From: Rhizobium sp.
Lineage (GTDB): Bacteria > Pseudomonadota > Alphaproteobacteria > Rhizobiales > Rhizobiaceae
Length of the DNA stretch: 64,000 nucleotides
Direction: 5' to 3'
NCBI GenBank assembly: GCA_028290545.1
Contig: JAQGJP010000056.1
Coordinates: forward strand, 103,711 to 167,710
The translations under genes and the position numbers were made by a program. Under the pieces are notes generated by a model. The model was not told where the DNA came from, did not search any database, and saw only the letters and a list, made by a program, of their open reading frames with translations. Of the stretch, positions 37,907 through 46,668 are shown piece by piece (position 1 is the stretch's first letter; each line of letters opens with the position of its first letter).

Positions 37907-37924
37907 GAATCCGGCATTTGAGAC
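37907..37924. repeat. 18-bp exact repeat, copy 2 (GAATCCGGCATTTGAGAC), candidate operator
   Basis: Identical to 29459..29476; 74 bp upstream of the isomerase/ABC operon start. Confidence 0.7.
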
Positions 37925-38066
37925 ATTGGCGGCTTCCAACGGCTTGTGAGCGCATATCCGGGTAATCGACACGCTTTCTGCAGTGCTTGACACCTGGCCA
38001 TGTTTGAGAAATGCTAAGACGTCAGACCAATTCGAGAAGCTGGCAGCGACAGGGGAAAATTGCCGC

Positions 38067-38789
38067 ATGACGGCAGACGTGCAGGAGAGGCCGCAGATCG
38101 CGCCGCTGCCGCCATTGGACCGGGCGGCGCAGGTGATCGATGCGCTCGCGACCTATATCGACAGCGCCAGCCTGAAGGCCGGGGATCGCCTGCCGGCAGA
38201 GCGCGAACTGATGGCAGCGCTGGCCGTTGGCCGCTCGACGATCCGCGAGGTGATCAGCCATTTCCAGGCGCTCGGCGTCATGGAAACCCGCAAGGGCAGC
38301 GGCACCTATCTGCTGAAGCCGGTCTCCCTGGCCACCATTCACATGCCGCTGTCGCTCAATGCAACGCATTTGCGCGACGTGCTGTTGCAGACGCTGGAAG
38401 TGCGGCGAGGGATCGAATGCGAGGCGGGCATGGTCGCCGCACGCCGCAGGACCGCCAAGGATCTGATGACCATCGAGGAGAAACTCGACGAGATGGAGCG
38501 GGTGCATATCGCGCAGGGAACATCGGGTCCCGAGGACCTGGCCTTCCATCTGGCGATCTACGACGCCACTCACAATCCGTTGTTCAAGCAATTGCTGGAG
38601 CAGATGCGCGGCGCTTTCGAACGCTTCTGGGATTCGCCGTTCGACCGGTCGGATTTCGCCCGCCGGTCCTTTCCCTTTCACCGTACGCTTTTCAACGCGA
38701 TCGCCGCCCAGGACACCGAAGCCGCGCGCCGCGAGACACTCAAGATTCTCGACGTGGTCGAGGAAGATATCAAGGAAATGTCGAAATGA
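38067..38789 (+). CDS. FadR/FCD-type GntR transcriptional regulator
   Basis: GDRLPAERELMAALAVGRSTIREVISHFQALGVMETRKGSGTYL. Confidence 0.92.
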   Translation: MTADVQERPQIAPLPPLDRAAQVIDALATYIDSASLKAGDRLPAERELMAALAVGRSTIREVISHFQALGVMETRKGSGTYLLKPVSLATIHMPLSLNATHLRDVLLQTLEVRRGIECEAGMVAARRRTAKDLMTIEEKLDEMERVHIAQGTSGPEDLAFHLAIYDATHNPLFKQLLEQMRGAFERFWDSPFDRSDFARRSFPFHRTLFNAIAAQDTEAARRETLKILDVVEEDIKEMSK

Positions 38790-39952
38790 CTGACGGCCTG
38801 GACCCGTTCGATCTCGCCTCGCTGATCGTCGCGCATGACGAGGGCAATTATGCGGAAGCGGTCGTGCCGCCGATCTTCCAGACGTCGTTGTTCACCTTTT
38901 CGGACTACGACGACATGATCTCGTCCTATCGCGGCGAAAAGGTCCGGCCGATCTACACGCGTGGGCTGAACCCGACGGTGCGGATGTTCGAGGAGATGCT
39001 GGCAAAACTCGAAGGCGCCGAGGACGCGCTCGGTTTTGCGAGCGGCATGTCCGCAATCTCCTCGACGGTGCTGAGTTTCATTGAGCCCGGCGACAGGATC
39101 GTCGCCGTCAAGCATGTCTATCCCGACGCCTTCAGGCTGTTCGGCACCATCCTCAAGAAGATGAAGGTCGAGGTGACCTATGTCGATGGCCGCGACGAGG
39201 AGGCCGTCGCCAGGGCGCTGCCCGGCGCCAAGCTGTTCTACATGGAAAGCCCGACGAGCTGGGTGATGGATGCCCACGACGTCGGCACCCTTGCCTCCCT
39301 CGCCAGGCAGCAGGGCATCGTCACCATGATCGACAACAGCTGGGCAAGCCCGATCTTCCAGCAGCCGATCAAGCTTGGCGTCGATCTGGTCGTCCATTCG
39401 GCCTCGAAGTATCTCGGCGGCCACAGCGATGTCGTCGCCGGCGTCGTCGCCGGCTCGAAAGAGATGATCGCCAGGATCAAGGCCGAGGCCTATCCCTACC
39501 TCGGCGGCAAGCTGTCGCCCTTCGACGCCTGGCTGTTGATCCGCGGCATGCGCACGCTGCCGATCCGCATGCGGGCGCACGAGGCATCCGGCATGGAAAT
39601 CGCCCGCCGTCTTCAGAATCACGATCTCGTCGAGCAGGTCTGCCATCCCGGCCTCGCCAACCGCCTGCCCAACGGCCTCAAGGGCACGTCGGGCCTGTTC
39701 TCGTTCATATTCCGCGAGGGTGTCGATATCCGCGCCTTCGCCGATCGCCTCGATCTGTTCAAACTGGGCGTGAGCTGGGGTGGACATGAGAGCCTGATCG
39801 TACCGGGCGAGGTCGTGCTGCAGCAGAAAGCACAGCCGAATTCCGCGCATGCCTTCGGTATCCATGCGCGGTCCGTACGCCTCCATATCGGCCTCGAAGG
39901 AACCGAGCCGTTGTGGAGTGATATCGAGGGGGCAATCGCCGCCGCCTCGTAA
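38786..39952 (+). CDS. Cys/Met metabolism PLP-dependent enzyme (cystathionine beta-lyase/gamma-synthase family)
   Basis: YTRGLNPTVRMFEEMLAKLEGAEDALGFASGMSAISSTVLSF; SASKYLGGHSDVVAGVV PLP-lysine motif; ATGA overlap with GntR gene. Confidence 0.92.
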   Translation: MTDGLDPFDLASLIVAHDEGNYAEAVVPPIFQTSLFTFSDYDDMISSYRGEKVRPIYTRGLNPTVRMFEEMLAKLEGAEDALGFASGMSAISSTVLSFIEPGDRIVAVKHVYPDAFRLFGTILKKMKVEVTYVDGRDEEAVARALPGAKLFYMESPTSWVMDAHDVGTLASLARQQGIVTMIDNSWASPIFQQPIKLGVDLVVHSASKYLGGHSDVVAGVVAGSKEMIARIKAEAYPYLGGKLSPFDAWLLIRGMRTLPIRMRAHEASGMEIARRLQNHDLVEQVCHPGLANRLPNGLKGTSGLFSFIFREGVDIRAFADRLDLFKLGVSWGGHESLIVPGEVVLQQKAQPNSAHAFGIHARSVRLHIGLEGTEPLWSDIEGAIAAAS

Positions 39953-39988
39953 AGCCGGCAAACCAAGATAACAACTGGGAGAAGGAAC

Positions 39989-41251
39989 ATGAAAACACTG
40001 ATAACCGCGGCGCTTTTCGCCGCACTGATGGCGGGCACGGCACTTGCAGACACGACGCTGAAGCTCGTGGAGGTGATCACCAGCCCCGAGCGCACCGAAA
40101 CGCTGAAATCGATCGTCGCCAAGTTCGAAGCCGCCAATCCCGGCACCAAGGTCGATATCATCTCTTTGCCCTGGAACGAAGCCTTCCAGAAGTTCGCGAC
40201 CATGGTCTCCGCCGGCGACACGCCTGACGTGATGGAAATGCCCGACACCTGGCTGTCGCTCTATGCCAACAACAACATGCTGGAAAGCCTGGAGCCCTGG
40301 CTCGAAAAGTGGGAACATACCAAGGAACTGACACCGCGTGCGCTCGAACTCGGCCGCGATGTCAAGAACACTGCCTATATGCTGCCCTACGGCTTCTATC
40401 TGCGCGCCATGTTCTACAACAAGAAACTGCTTTCCGAAGCCGGCGTCAGCGCCCCGCCGAAGACGATGGAGGAATTCACCGCCGCGTCCGAGAAGGTCTC
40501 CAAGCTTCCCGGCAAGTATGGCTACTGCATGCGCGGCGGCCCGGGCGGTCTGAATGGCTGGATGATTTTCGCCGCCTCGATGGCCGGCGACAACAGCTAT
40601 TTCAGGGAGGACGGCACCTCGACGATGAACAGCGAAGGCTGGGAGAAGGGGATTGAATGGATGGTCGATCTCTACAAGAAGGGCTATGCGCCGAAGGACA
40701 GCGTCAACTGGGGCTTCAACGAGGTCGTGGCTGGGTTCTATTCCGGCACCTGTGCCTTTCTCGACCAGGATCCGGATGCGCTGATCGCCATCGCCGAGCG
40801 GATGAAGAAGGAAGATTTCGGAGTGATGCCGCTGCCGAAGGGGCCGGCTGGCAAATCTTTCCCGACGATCGGCTATGCCGGCTGGTCGATGTTTTCCACC
40901 ACCCAGGACAAGGAGCTTTCCTGGAAGCTGATCGCGACACTGGAAGGCAAGGAAGGCAATCTCGAGTGGAACAAGCGGATCGGTGCGCTGCCGGCCTACA
41001 CATCGGCGGAACAGGATCCTTTCTACGCCGGTGACCAGTTCAAGGGCTGGTTCGAGGAACTGGCCGACCCCAATACGGTTCCGACCGTGATGCCGACCTA
41101 TCTCGAGGAGTTCGCCTTCTTCAAGGATTCGATTGCGATCAAATCGTCGCAACAGGCTTTGCTCGGCGACATCACTGCGAAGGAACTGGCCGATCAATGG
41201 GCCGATTACCTGACGAAAGCGCAGCAGAAATTCCTCGCCAGCAAGAAATAG
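39989..41251 (+). CDS. Extracellular solute-binding protein, family 1
   Basis: Signal peptide MKTLITAALFAALMAGTALA; PDVMEMPDTWLSLYANNNMLESLEPW. Confidence 0.9.
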   Translation: MKTLITAALFAALMAGTALADTTLKLVEVITSPERTETLKSIVAKFEAANPGTKVDIISLPWNEAFQKFATMVSAGDTPDVMEMPDTWLSLYANNNMLESLEPWLEKWEHTKELTPRALELGRDVKNTAYMLPYGFYLRAMFYNKKLLSEAGVSAPPKTMEEFTAASEKVSKLPGKYGYCMRGGPGGLNGWMIFAASMAGDNSYFREDGTSTMNSEGWEKGIEWMVDLYKKGYAPKDSVNWGFNEVVAGFYSGTCAFLDQDPDALIAIAERMKKEDFGVMPLPKGPAGKSFPTIGYAGWSMFSTTQDKELSWKLIATLEGKEGNLEWNKRIGALPAYTSAEQDPFYAGDQFKGWFEELADPNTVPTVMPTYLEEFAFFKDSIAIKSSQQALLGDITAKELADQWADYLTKAQQKFLASKK

Positions 41252-41268
41252 CCGGCGGGGCCGTCTCC

Positions 41269-41391
41269 GGCGGCGGAGAAATCCGCCGCCCATTTCGGAA
41301 TAATGCAACGGTGCGAAAAGTGCTGCATAAGAAATGACGGCGCCAAAGCGCCGCATAAAAAAGACAGCGCGAAGTCGCTGCATAAGGGAAC
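41269..41391 (+). repeat. Intercistronic array: one 9-bp stem with GAAA loop plus three ~27-nt tandem mini-hairpins
   Basis: GGCGGCGGA-GAAA-TCCGCCGCC (41269-41290), then CGGTGCGAAAAGTGCTGCATAAG / CGGCGCCAAAGCGCCGCATAAA / CAGCGCGAAGTCGCTGCATAAG. Confidence 0.85.
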
Positions 41392-41400
41392 GCTTGGCCG

Positions 41401-42336
41401 ATGACCATTTCTGCCGATACGCTCGATAGGCGTCGTGACCGCAGGCCGTGGCCGCAGCGTCTTGCCGATGCTTCGACGCCCTACCTCTATAGCGCGCCAT
41501 CGCTGATCCTGATCGCCGGCGTGATGCTTGTGCCGCTTGTGATCGGCATTTCCTATGCGTTCCGCGATATCGTGCTGCTCAATCCGTTTTCGGGCGGCTT
41601 CGTCGGGCTCGACCATTTTCGCGAACTGTCGAAGGACGACGCATTCTATGGCGCGTTGAAGAATACGCTCTGGTGGACCGGCGCGTCCGTCAGCCTGCAA
41701 TTCATCTTCGGGCTGATCCTGGCGCTGCTGCTCGACAAGCCTTTCCGGGGCAGGGGCATCGTGCAGGCGCTGGTGTTCCTCCCCTGGGCCGTGCCAAGCT
41801 TTCTTGCCGGCCTCAACTGGGCCTGGTTGTTCAATCCGGTGATCGGGCCGATCCCGCACTGGCTATACGCTCTCGGCCTGATGAGCGAACCGGGCAATAT
41901 CCTCTCCGATCCGCATTATGCGATGTGGGGCCCGATCATCGCCAATGTCTGGTGGGGCATTCCGTTTTTTGCCATCACGCTGCTGGCAGCACTTCAGGCA
42001 ATCCCGCGCGATCTCTATGAGGCGGCGTCGATAGACGGCGCAGGCTGGTTCCAGCGGTTCCGCTCCATCACATTGCCGTTCCTGGCGCCGACCATTGCCA
42101 TCACCGTGCTCCTGCGCACCGTGTGGATCTCCAACTTCGCCGATCTGATTGTCGTGATGACCTCGGGCGGCCCAGCCGACAGGACGCAGATCGTCGCCAG
42201 CTACATCTTCACCATGGCCTTCAAGCGGCTGGATTTCGGCTATGCATCGGCGATCGCTCTGGTGCTGCTGGCGTTGCTGCTCGCCTATTCCATGCTGATC
42301 ATCCTGCTGCGGCAGATGCTGCTGAACAAGGACTGA
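41401..42336 (+). CDS. Carbohydrate ABC transporter permease (MalF-like)
   Basis: YEAASIDGAGWFQRFRSITLPFLAP EAA motif; TM helices. Confidence 0.92.
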   Translation: MTISADTLDRRRDRRPWPQRLADASTPYLYSAPSLILIAGVMLVPLVIGISYAFRDIVLLNPFSGGFVGLDHFRELSKDDAFYGALKNTLWWTGASVSLQFIFGLILALLLDKPFRGRGIVQALVFLPWAVPSFLAGLNWAWLFNPVIGPIPHWLYALGLMSEPGNILSDPHYAMWGPIIANVWWGIPFFAITLLAALQAIPRDLYEAASIDGAGWFQRFRSITLPFLAPTIAITVLLRTVWISNFADLIVVMTSGGPADRTQIVASYIFTMAFKRLDFGYASAIALVLLALLLAYSMLIILLRQMLLNKD

Positions 42337-42340
42337 TGCG

Positions 42341-43174
42341 ATGAGACGAGGGATCATAATTCCAACCGTTGCGCATCGACTGGCGATCCTCTGCTATATC
42401 GTCTTTTCCCTGTTCCCGCTTTACTGGCTGCTGAAAGTGTCGGTGACGCCCAATGACCTGCTCTATAGCGAAGGTGTACGGATGTGGCCGTCACGGACCA
42501 CGTGGGAGCACTACGCATTCGTGCTGCAGCACAGCGCGTTTCCGACCTTCTTCAAGAATAGCCTGATCGTATCGGCATCGACGGCAATCGCCGTGACCAT
42601 CTGTGCATCGCTCTCGGGCTATGCGCTGTCGCGCTTCAGCTTTCGCGCCAAATACTGGATCGTGGCGCTGATGCTGCTGACGCAGATGTTTCCGCTGGTC
42701 ATGCTGGTCGCTCCGATCTTCAGGATCCTGTCGCCGCTGGGACTGACCAACAGCCTGACGGGCTTGGTGATCGTCTACACCGCCTTCAACGTGCCGTTTG
42801 CGACCTTCCTGATGCAGTCCTTCTTCGACGGCATTCCGAAGGATCTGGAAGAGGCGGCGATGATCGATGGCGCCACGCAATTCATCGCCTTCCGCCAGAT
42901 CATCCTGCCGCTGACATTGCCGGGGATCGCTGCGACGCTCGGCTTCGTCTTCACGGCCGCCTGGAGCGAACTCCTTTTCGCGCTGATGCTGATCAATGGC
43001 AATGATGCAGCAACCTTTCCGGTCGGCCTCCTCACCTTTGTCTCGAAATTCTCGGTCGATTTCGGGCAGATGATGGCGGCTGGCGTCATGGCGCTCGTTC
43101 CCGCCGGTCTCTTCTTCCTTCTCATCCAGCGCTATCTCGTCCAGGGCCTGACGGCCGGCGCTGTGAAAGGTTAG
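42341..43174 (+). CDS. Carbohydrate ABC transporter permease (MalG-like)
   Basis: EEAAMIDGATQFIAFRQIILPLTLPG EAA motif. Confidence 0.92.
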   Translation: MRRGIIIPTVAHRLAILCYIVFSLFPLYWLLKVSVTPNDLLYSEGVRMWPSRTTWEHYAFVLQHSAFPTFFKNSLIVSASTAIAVTICASLSGYALSRFSFRAKYWIVALMLLTQMFPLVMLVAPIFRILSPLGLTNSLTGLVIVYTAFNVPFATFLMQSFFDGIPKDLEEAAMIDGATQFIAFRQIILPLTLPGIAATLGFVFTAAWSELLFALMLINGNDAATFPVGLLTFVSKFSVDFGQMMAAGVMALVPAGLFFLLIQRYLVQGLTAGAVKG

Positions 43175-43178
43175 TCAA

Positions 43179-44261
43179 ATGGCATCGATCACGATCAGCA
43201 ACGTACAGAAGTCCTTCGGCAAGGTGCCGGTGCTGCATGGCGTGGATCTTGAAATCGAGGATGGCGAGTTCATCGTGCTCGTCGGTCCGTCCGGCTGTGG
43301 CAAGTCCACGCTGCTCAGGATGATTGCGGGTCTGGAAGAAGTCAGCGGCGGCGATATCTCGATTGCCGGCAAGCGCGTCAACGATCTCGCGCCCAAGGAT
43401 CGCGACATCGCCATGGTCTTCCAGTCCTATGCGCTCTACCCGCATATGAATGTCGCCAGCAACATGAGCTACAGCCTGAAGCTCAGGAAGATGGCAAAGG
43501 AGAAGATCGCCAGCGCGGTGGCGGCCGCATCCTCCAAGCTCGGCCTTGACCCGCTGCTGGAGCGCCGCCCGAAAGCATTGTCCGGGGGCCAGCGCCAGCG
43601 CGTCGCCATGGGCCGCGCCATCGTCCGCCAGCCCAAGGCCTTCCTGTTCGACGAGCCGCTTTCCAACCTCGATGCGCGGCTGCGTGAGCAGATGCGTGCC
43701 GAAATCAAGAAACTGCATGGCGACCTCAAGGCAACTTCGATCTATGTCACCCATGACCAGATCGAGGCGATGACGCTCGCGGACCGGATCGTCGCCATGC
43801 ATGGTGGGGTGGTGCAGCAGGTGGGCTCGCCGCTCGATCTTTACGACCGCCCCGCCAATCTCTTTGTTGCCGGGTTCATCGGTTCACCGGGAATGAATTT
43901 CCTGGAGGGGCGCTACCTGTTGTCCGGCGATCAGGCCGATGTGAGGCTGTCGGACGGGACGCTGATTCCGATCGGCAGGGCGAAGGCGATTGAACCGGGT
44001 TCTTTGGTGACCGTCGGCATCAGGCCGGAGCATGTGCTTATGAAGGGGGAGGGCGCGGAAGCCAGCGTCGAACTGATCGAGCCGACCGGTTTCGGCATCA
44101 TCGTGCATCTGTCGCTGCGTGGCCTGCCATTCAAGGTTTTTACGCTGGACCGCGCGGCGTTGAACGCCGGCCCGAAAGTGGGCGTCAGCTTCCCTGGCAA
44201 TCATCTGCATCTGTTCGATACGGACGGTCGTCGGGTGGAAATTCAGTCTGGGCTCCGATGA
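43179..44261 (+). CDS. Sugar ABC transporter ATP-binding protein (MalK/UgpC type)
   Basis: GPSGCGKSTLLRMIAGLEE, LSGGQRQRVAMGRAIVRQPKAFLFDEPLSNLDARLR. Confidence 0.95.
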   Translation: MASITISNVQKSFGKVPVLHGVDLEIEDGEFIVLVGPSGCGKSTLLRMIAGLEEVSGGDISIAGKRVNDLAPKDRDIAMVFQSYALYPHMNVASNMSYSLKLRKMAKEKIASAVAAASSKLGLDPLLERRPKALSGGQRQRVAMGRAIVRQPKAFLFDEPLSNLDARLREQMRAEIKKLHGDLKATSIYVTHDQIEAMTLADRIVAMHGGVVQQVGSPLDLYDRPANLFVAGFIGSPGMNFLEGRYLLSGDQADVRLSDGTLIPIGRAKAIEPGSLVTVGIRPEHVLMKGEGAEASVELIEPTGFGIIVHLSLRGLPFKVFTLDRAALNAGPKVGVSFPGNHLHLFDTDGRRVEIQSGLR

Positions 44262-44266
44262 AATCA

Positions 44267-44286
44267 ACCTCGCCTGCAGGCGAGGT
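44267..44286. terminator. 20-bp perfect palindrome between convergent ABC operon and YcaO locus
   Basis: ACCTCGCCTGCAGGCGAGGT equals its own reverse complement. Confidence 0.6.
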
Positions 44287-44317
44287 GAGGTCAGTATCGG
44301 TTTCCGTCAAAATCGTT

Positions 44318-44551
44318 TCAGTGAAAAGCAGCCGGCACGCCGAGCTTGTCTTTCTTGGTCACCTTCTGCAGATCGACGCCATGCAATTCCATTTCCTCCA
44401 AAATCGCGGCCAGCGCCATGTCGAGGCAATAGGTCGGCATGTCGATCCGCAACTCGCTGGCGCTCTGGCGTGCGTGGGTTACCATTCGCGCCAATGCTGC
44501 GAGTTCCTTCGCGAAGTCGGTTTCATTAACTGTCGAGAGATCCTTGGTCAA
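44318..44551 (-). CDS. Small 77-aa protein at the 3' end of the YcaO-TfuA locus
   Basis: MTKDLSTVNETDFAKELAALARMVTHARQSASELRIDMPTYCLDMALAAILEEMELHGVDLQKVTKKDKLGVPAAFH; TTG start preceded by AGGGGG. Confidence 0.65.
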   Translation of the reverse strand: MTKDLSTVNETDFAKELAALARMVTHARQSASELRIDMPTYCLDMALAAILEEMELHGVDLQKVTKKDKLGVPAAFH

Positions 44552-44617
44552 TTTAGCCCCCTATTCATGCCATCCCAGAAAATTGCGATTGCATTGAAAA
44601 GTAATACAGATGGAGCG

Positions 44618-45382
44618 TCACATCAGCGTTACAGGACGCTTCTCCATATGATTGTATTGGCTGTCTCTGTCATTCTGTAGCAATTCATCCAACGACCGAG
44701 TTCGTGACAAATACCATTGCGGTTGACAAAAGTCAAAAATGGACGACGCTCCCTCGCTTTCGATCATCTGGAGGAGCAGAATTGCATCCTGCTTCTTCAC
44801 GTTGACACTGTTTGCTTTCAAGATGGCCGAGAGATCGGCCCTTCTTGCATTCGACAAATCGGCATTTTCGACAATTCTCCTATAGGTGCGATCCTTGAAA
44901 AACAGCGCGCGTGCAGTTGCCGCCAAGCCGTCATGCTCTTGCTGGTCGATGTGCCCGCTGGTCCGAAGCTCTCGCAAAGTCGCAATGACGTTTACCAGCG
45001 GTTCGCTCAGCGGCAGGTAACCCAGCTCTTTCGGACCATGCAACTGGGCCACATCCCCGTCGTCCTGCGCCTCCCCGCCGACATAGGCCTGGAATACCTG
45101 GCCCACGCCGATCATGCCGAAGGCATGACATTCGGCGGCGCGCAGCGCCCCCATGCTGGCGGCACCCAGCACGGCCACGCCTTCCGAGATCGCGAAGAGG
45201 ATTTCCTTGTGCCATACCGAAGGTTGCAGTTCGAATACACCGTCGATCAGCCCTATGATCGACGCGCCATCCCTGACGGCGCGGATCAGGTCGCCGCGTT
45301 TGGCGGGTTGGCGAAACTCAAGGTTGCGATACCCGTCCAGCGCTATGCCGCGCAGGGTTGGGCCAGCAAAGATGATCTTCAT
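44618..45382 (-). CDS. tfuA: TfuA-like protein (YcaO partner)
   Basis: IIGLIDGVFELQPSVWHKEILFAISEGVAVLGAASMGALRAAECHAFGMIGVGQVFQAYVGGE, canonical TfuA core; ATGA overlap with ycaO. Confidence 0.93.
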   Translation of the reverse strand: MKIIFAGPTLRGIALDGYRNLEFRQPAKRGDLIRAVRDGASIIGLIDGVFELQPSVWHKEILFAISEGVAVLGAASMGALRAAECHAFGMIGVGQVFQAYVGGEAQDDGDVAQLHGPKELGYLPLSEPLVNVIATLRELRTSGHIDQQEHDGLAATARALFFKDRTYRRIVENADLSNARRADLSAILKANSVNVKKQDAILLLQMIESEGASSIFDFCQPQWYLSRTRSLDELLQNDRDSQYNHMEKRPVTLM

Positions 45383-46668
45383 TCGCGCCTCATCATTCGG
45401 GACAGAGCGCGTCCGCCAAAACGCGCCCGGCGATCTCCGGGGGGATTTTCGAGCTGCGGCACAAGCACCTTGACCACGGAAAAAGCAGCGTCCAATGGGT
45501 TCAACGGTACCACGACGACTGACGTGACCGCCTGACGCGTCAGAGCCTGCAAAGTCAGCCGCAATTTCCCGGATAAGGTGTTATTCGCATATCGACAGAA
45601 CTTGACGATAACCGGTTCGATAGCGAAATCCTCGATCAGGCTCGATGGCATCGGCCGCGCGTAGAGCTCTTCCGCGATATCGTCCCGGGCACCGCCGATC
45701 AGCGCCAGACGCGATTGTGCCGCCTCCGTGATCGCACGAATGGCGGCGCGAACCGGGTCGGGATGGCAGCCGCTGCCATTGGCGGCCTCGGCATACAGGA
45801 TATTCCGCCGCTGCCGGATATCATGGGGTCCGATCAGTGCCGAGAAGCATGGAATGCCGATATCGCTGGTTACATCGAAAAGCCGCAGCAAAAGGCCGGC
45901 CTGGTGGATTTTCGTCGCAAGTGCGCTGATGACCGGATCATTGAAACCTGATGGATCGACGCAGTTCCCCGCCCGTTCTCCCGGCTTTGCGAATGACCAG
46001 AGTGCTTCCGCATCGCGTTCGATGCGTTCCAGAAGACCGTGGAAAGTCGCCTCCAAAGGTGTGTTGCCCGAGGCCAGGCCATCGGACGATTGCCAGAAAC
46101 GCGCCTCCGCCGTGCGATCCAGCATCACCGCCTCCAATGGCACGCAGACCGGTCGCCCGCCGATCAGGTCATAGCCTTCGACCCAGCAGACCATGTCACT
46201 TTCGGCGATTGCCGTCTTTCCCCTGGCGATCAGGCAGTTCAGAGGATCGACGGCCCGGCCGGCGGCTTGCATTCCGGCCAGCGACGCTGTGTGCGCAGCT
46301 ATTTGCGGCGCCCCGGCGACCGCACGCTCGAAGGCCTCCATGACGGCCGATATCCTGGCGTCGGCGTCGTCGATGCCTTTGCCCTGATTGACGGCAAGCG
46401 ACAACGAGTTCGGCCGGATTGCGCTCCAGACCGGAATGCCCAGCCGATCCAGTCCCGTCTGCCGCGCGACACGCGTTACGCCATATCGGGCGAGCAGAGG
46501 GGAAACTCTGGCGAATGTGTCATTGGATGAGCAGGCGCGATCCGAGTAGTGCTGCCGATGTCCGACTTCAGCCTCGCCACGCATGGCAGAGGCGGAATCC
46601 AGACCAAGGAGTGCCCCGAATTCGCTGGTTCCAGTGGGATCAGGTATCGTATTTGCCTGCAAAGGCAT
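45379..46668 (-). CDS. YcaO-domain cyclodehydratase/thioamidase-like protein (start uncertain: ORF open to 46752, alternatives ATG 46668 or 46584)
   Basis: RVSPLLARYGVTRVARQTGLDRLGIPVWSAIRPNSLSLAVNQGKG, ISAVMEAFERA, GLLERIERDAEALW, AIRAITEAAQSRL; no C-terminal PxPxP. Confidence 0.92.
   Translation of the reverse strand: MPLQANTIPDPTGTSEFGALLGLDSASAMRGEAEVGHRQHYSDRACSSNDTFARVSPLLARYGVTRVARQTGLDRLGIPVWSAIRPNSLSLAVNQGKGIDDADARISAVMEAFERAVAGAPQIAAHTASLAGMQAAGRAVDPLNCLIARGKTAIAESDMVCWVEGYDLIGGRPVCVPLEAVMLDRTAEARFWQSSDGLASGNTPLEATFHGLLERIERDAEALWSFAKPGERAGNCVDPSGFNDPVISALATKIHQAGLLLRLFDVTSDIGIPCFSALIGPHDIRQRRNILYAEAANGSGCHPDPVRAAIRAITEAAQSRLALIGGARDDIAEELYARPMPSSLIEDFAIEPVIVKFCRYANNTLSGKLRLTLQALTRQAVTSVVVVPLNPLDAAFSVVKVLVPQLENPPGDRRARFGGRALSRMMRRE

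Noticed and set aside
41309-41391. Short tandem repeats considered as a CRISPR array
   Set aside because: Only three ~27-nt units with no unique spacers, unit sequences diverged but base-paired; fits an RNA hairpin array, and no cas genes nearby
38678-41500. 940-aa minus-strand ORF
   Set aside because: Antisense to the PLP enzyme and SBP genes; no recognisable domain; GC-driven shadow ORF
44258-44680. 140-aa + strand ORF opposite the 77-aa gene
   Set aside because: Antisense to the SD-equipped 77-aa ORF and runs through the palindromic terminator; no homology signal
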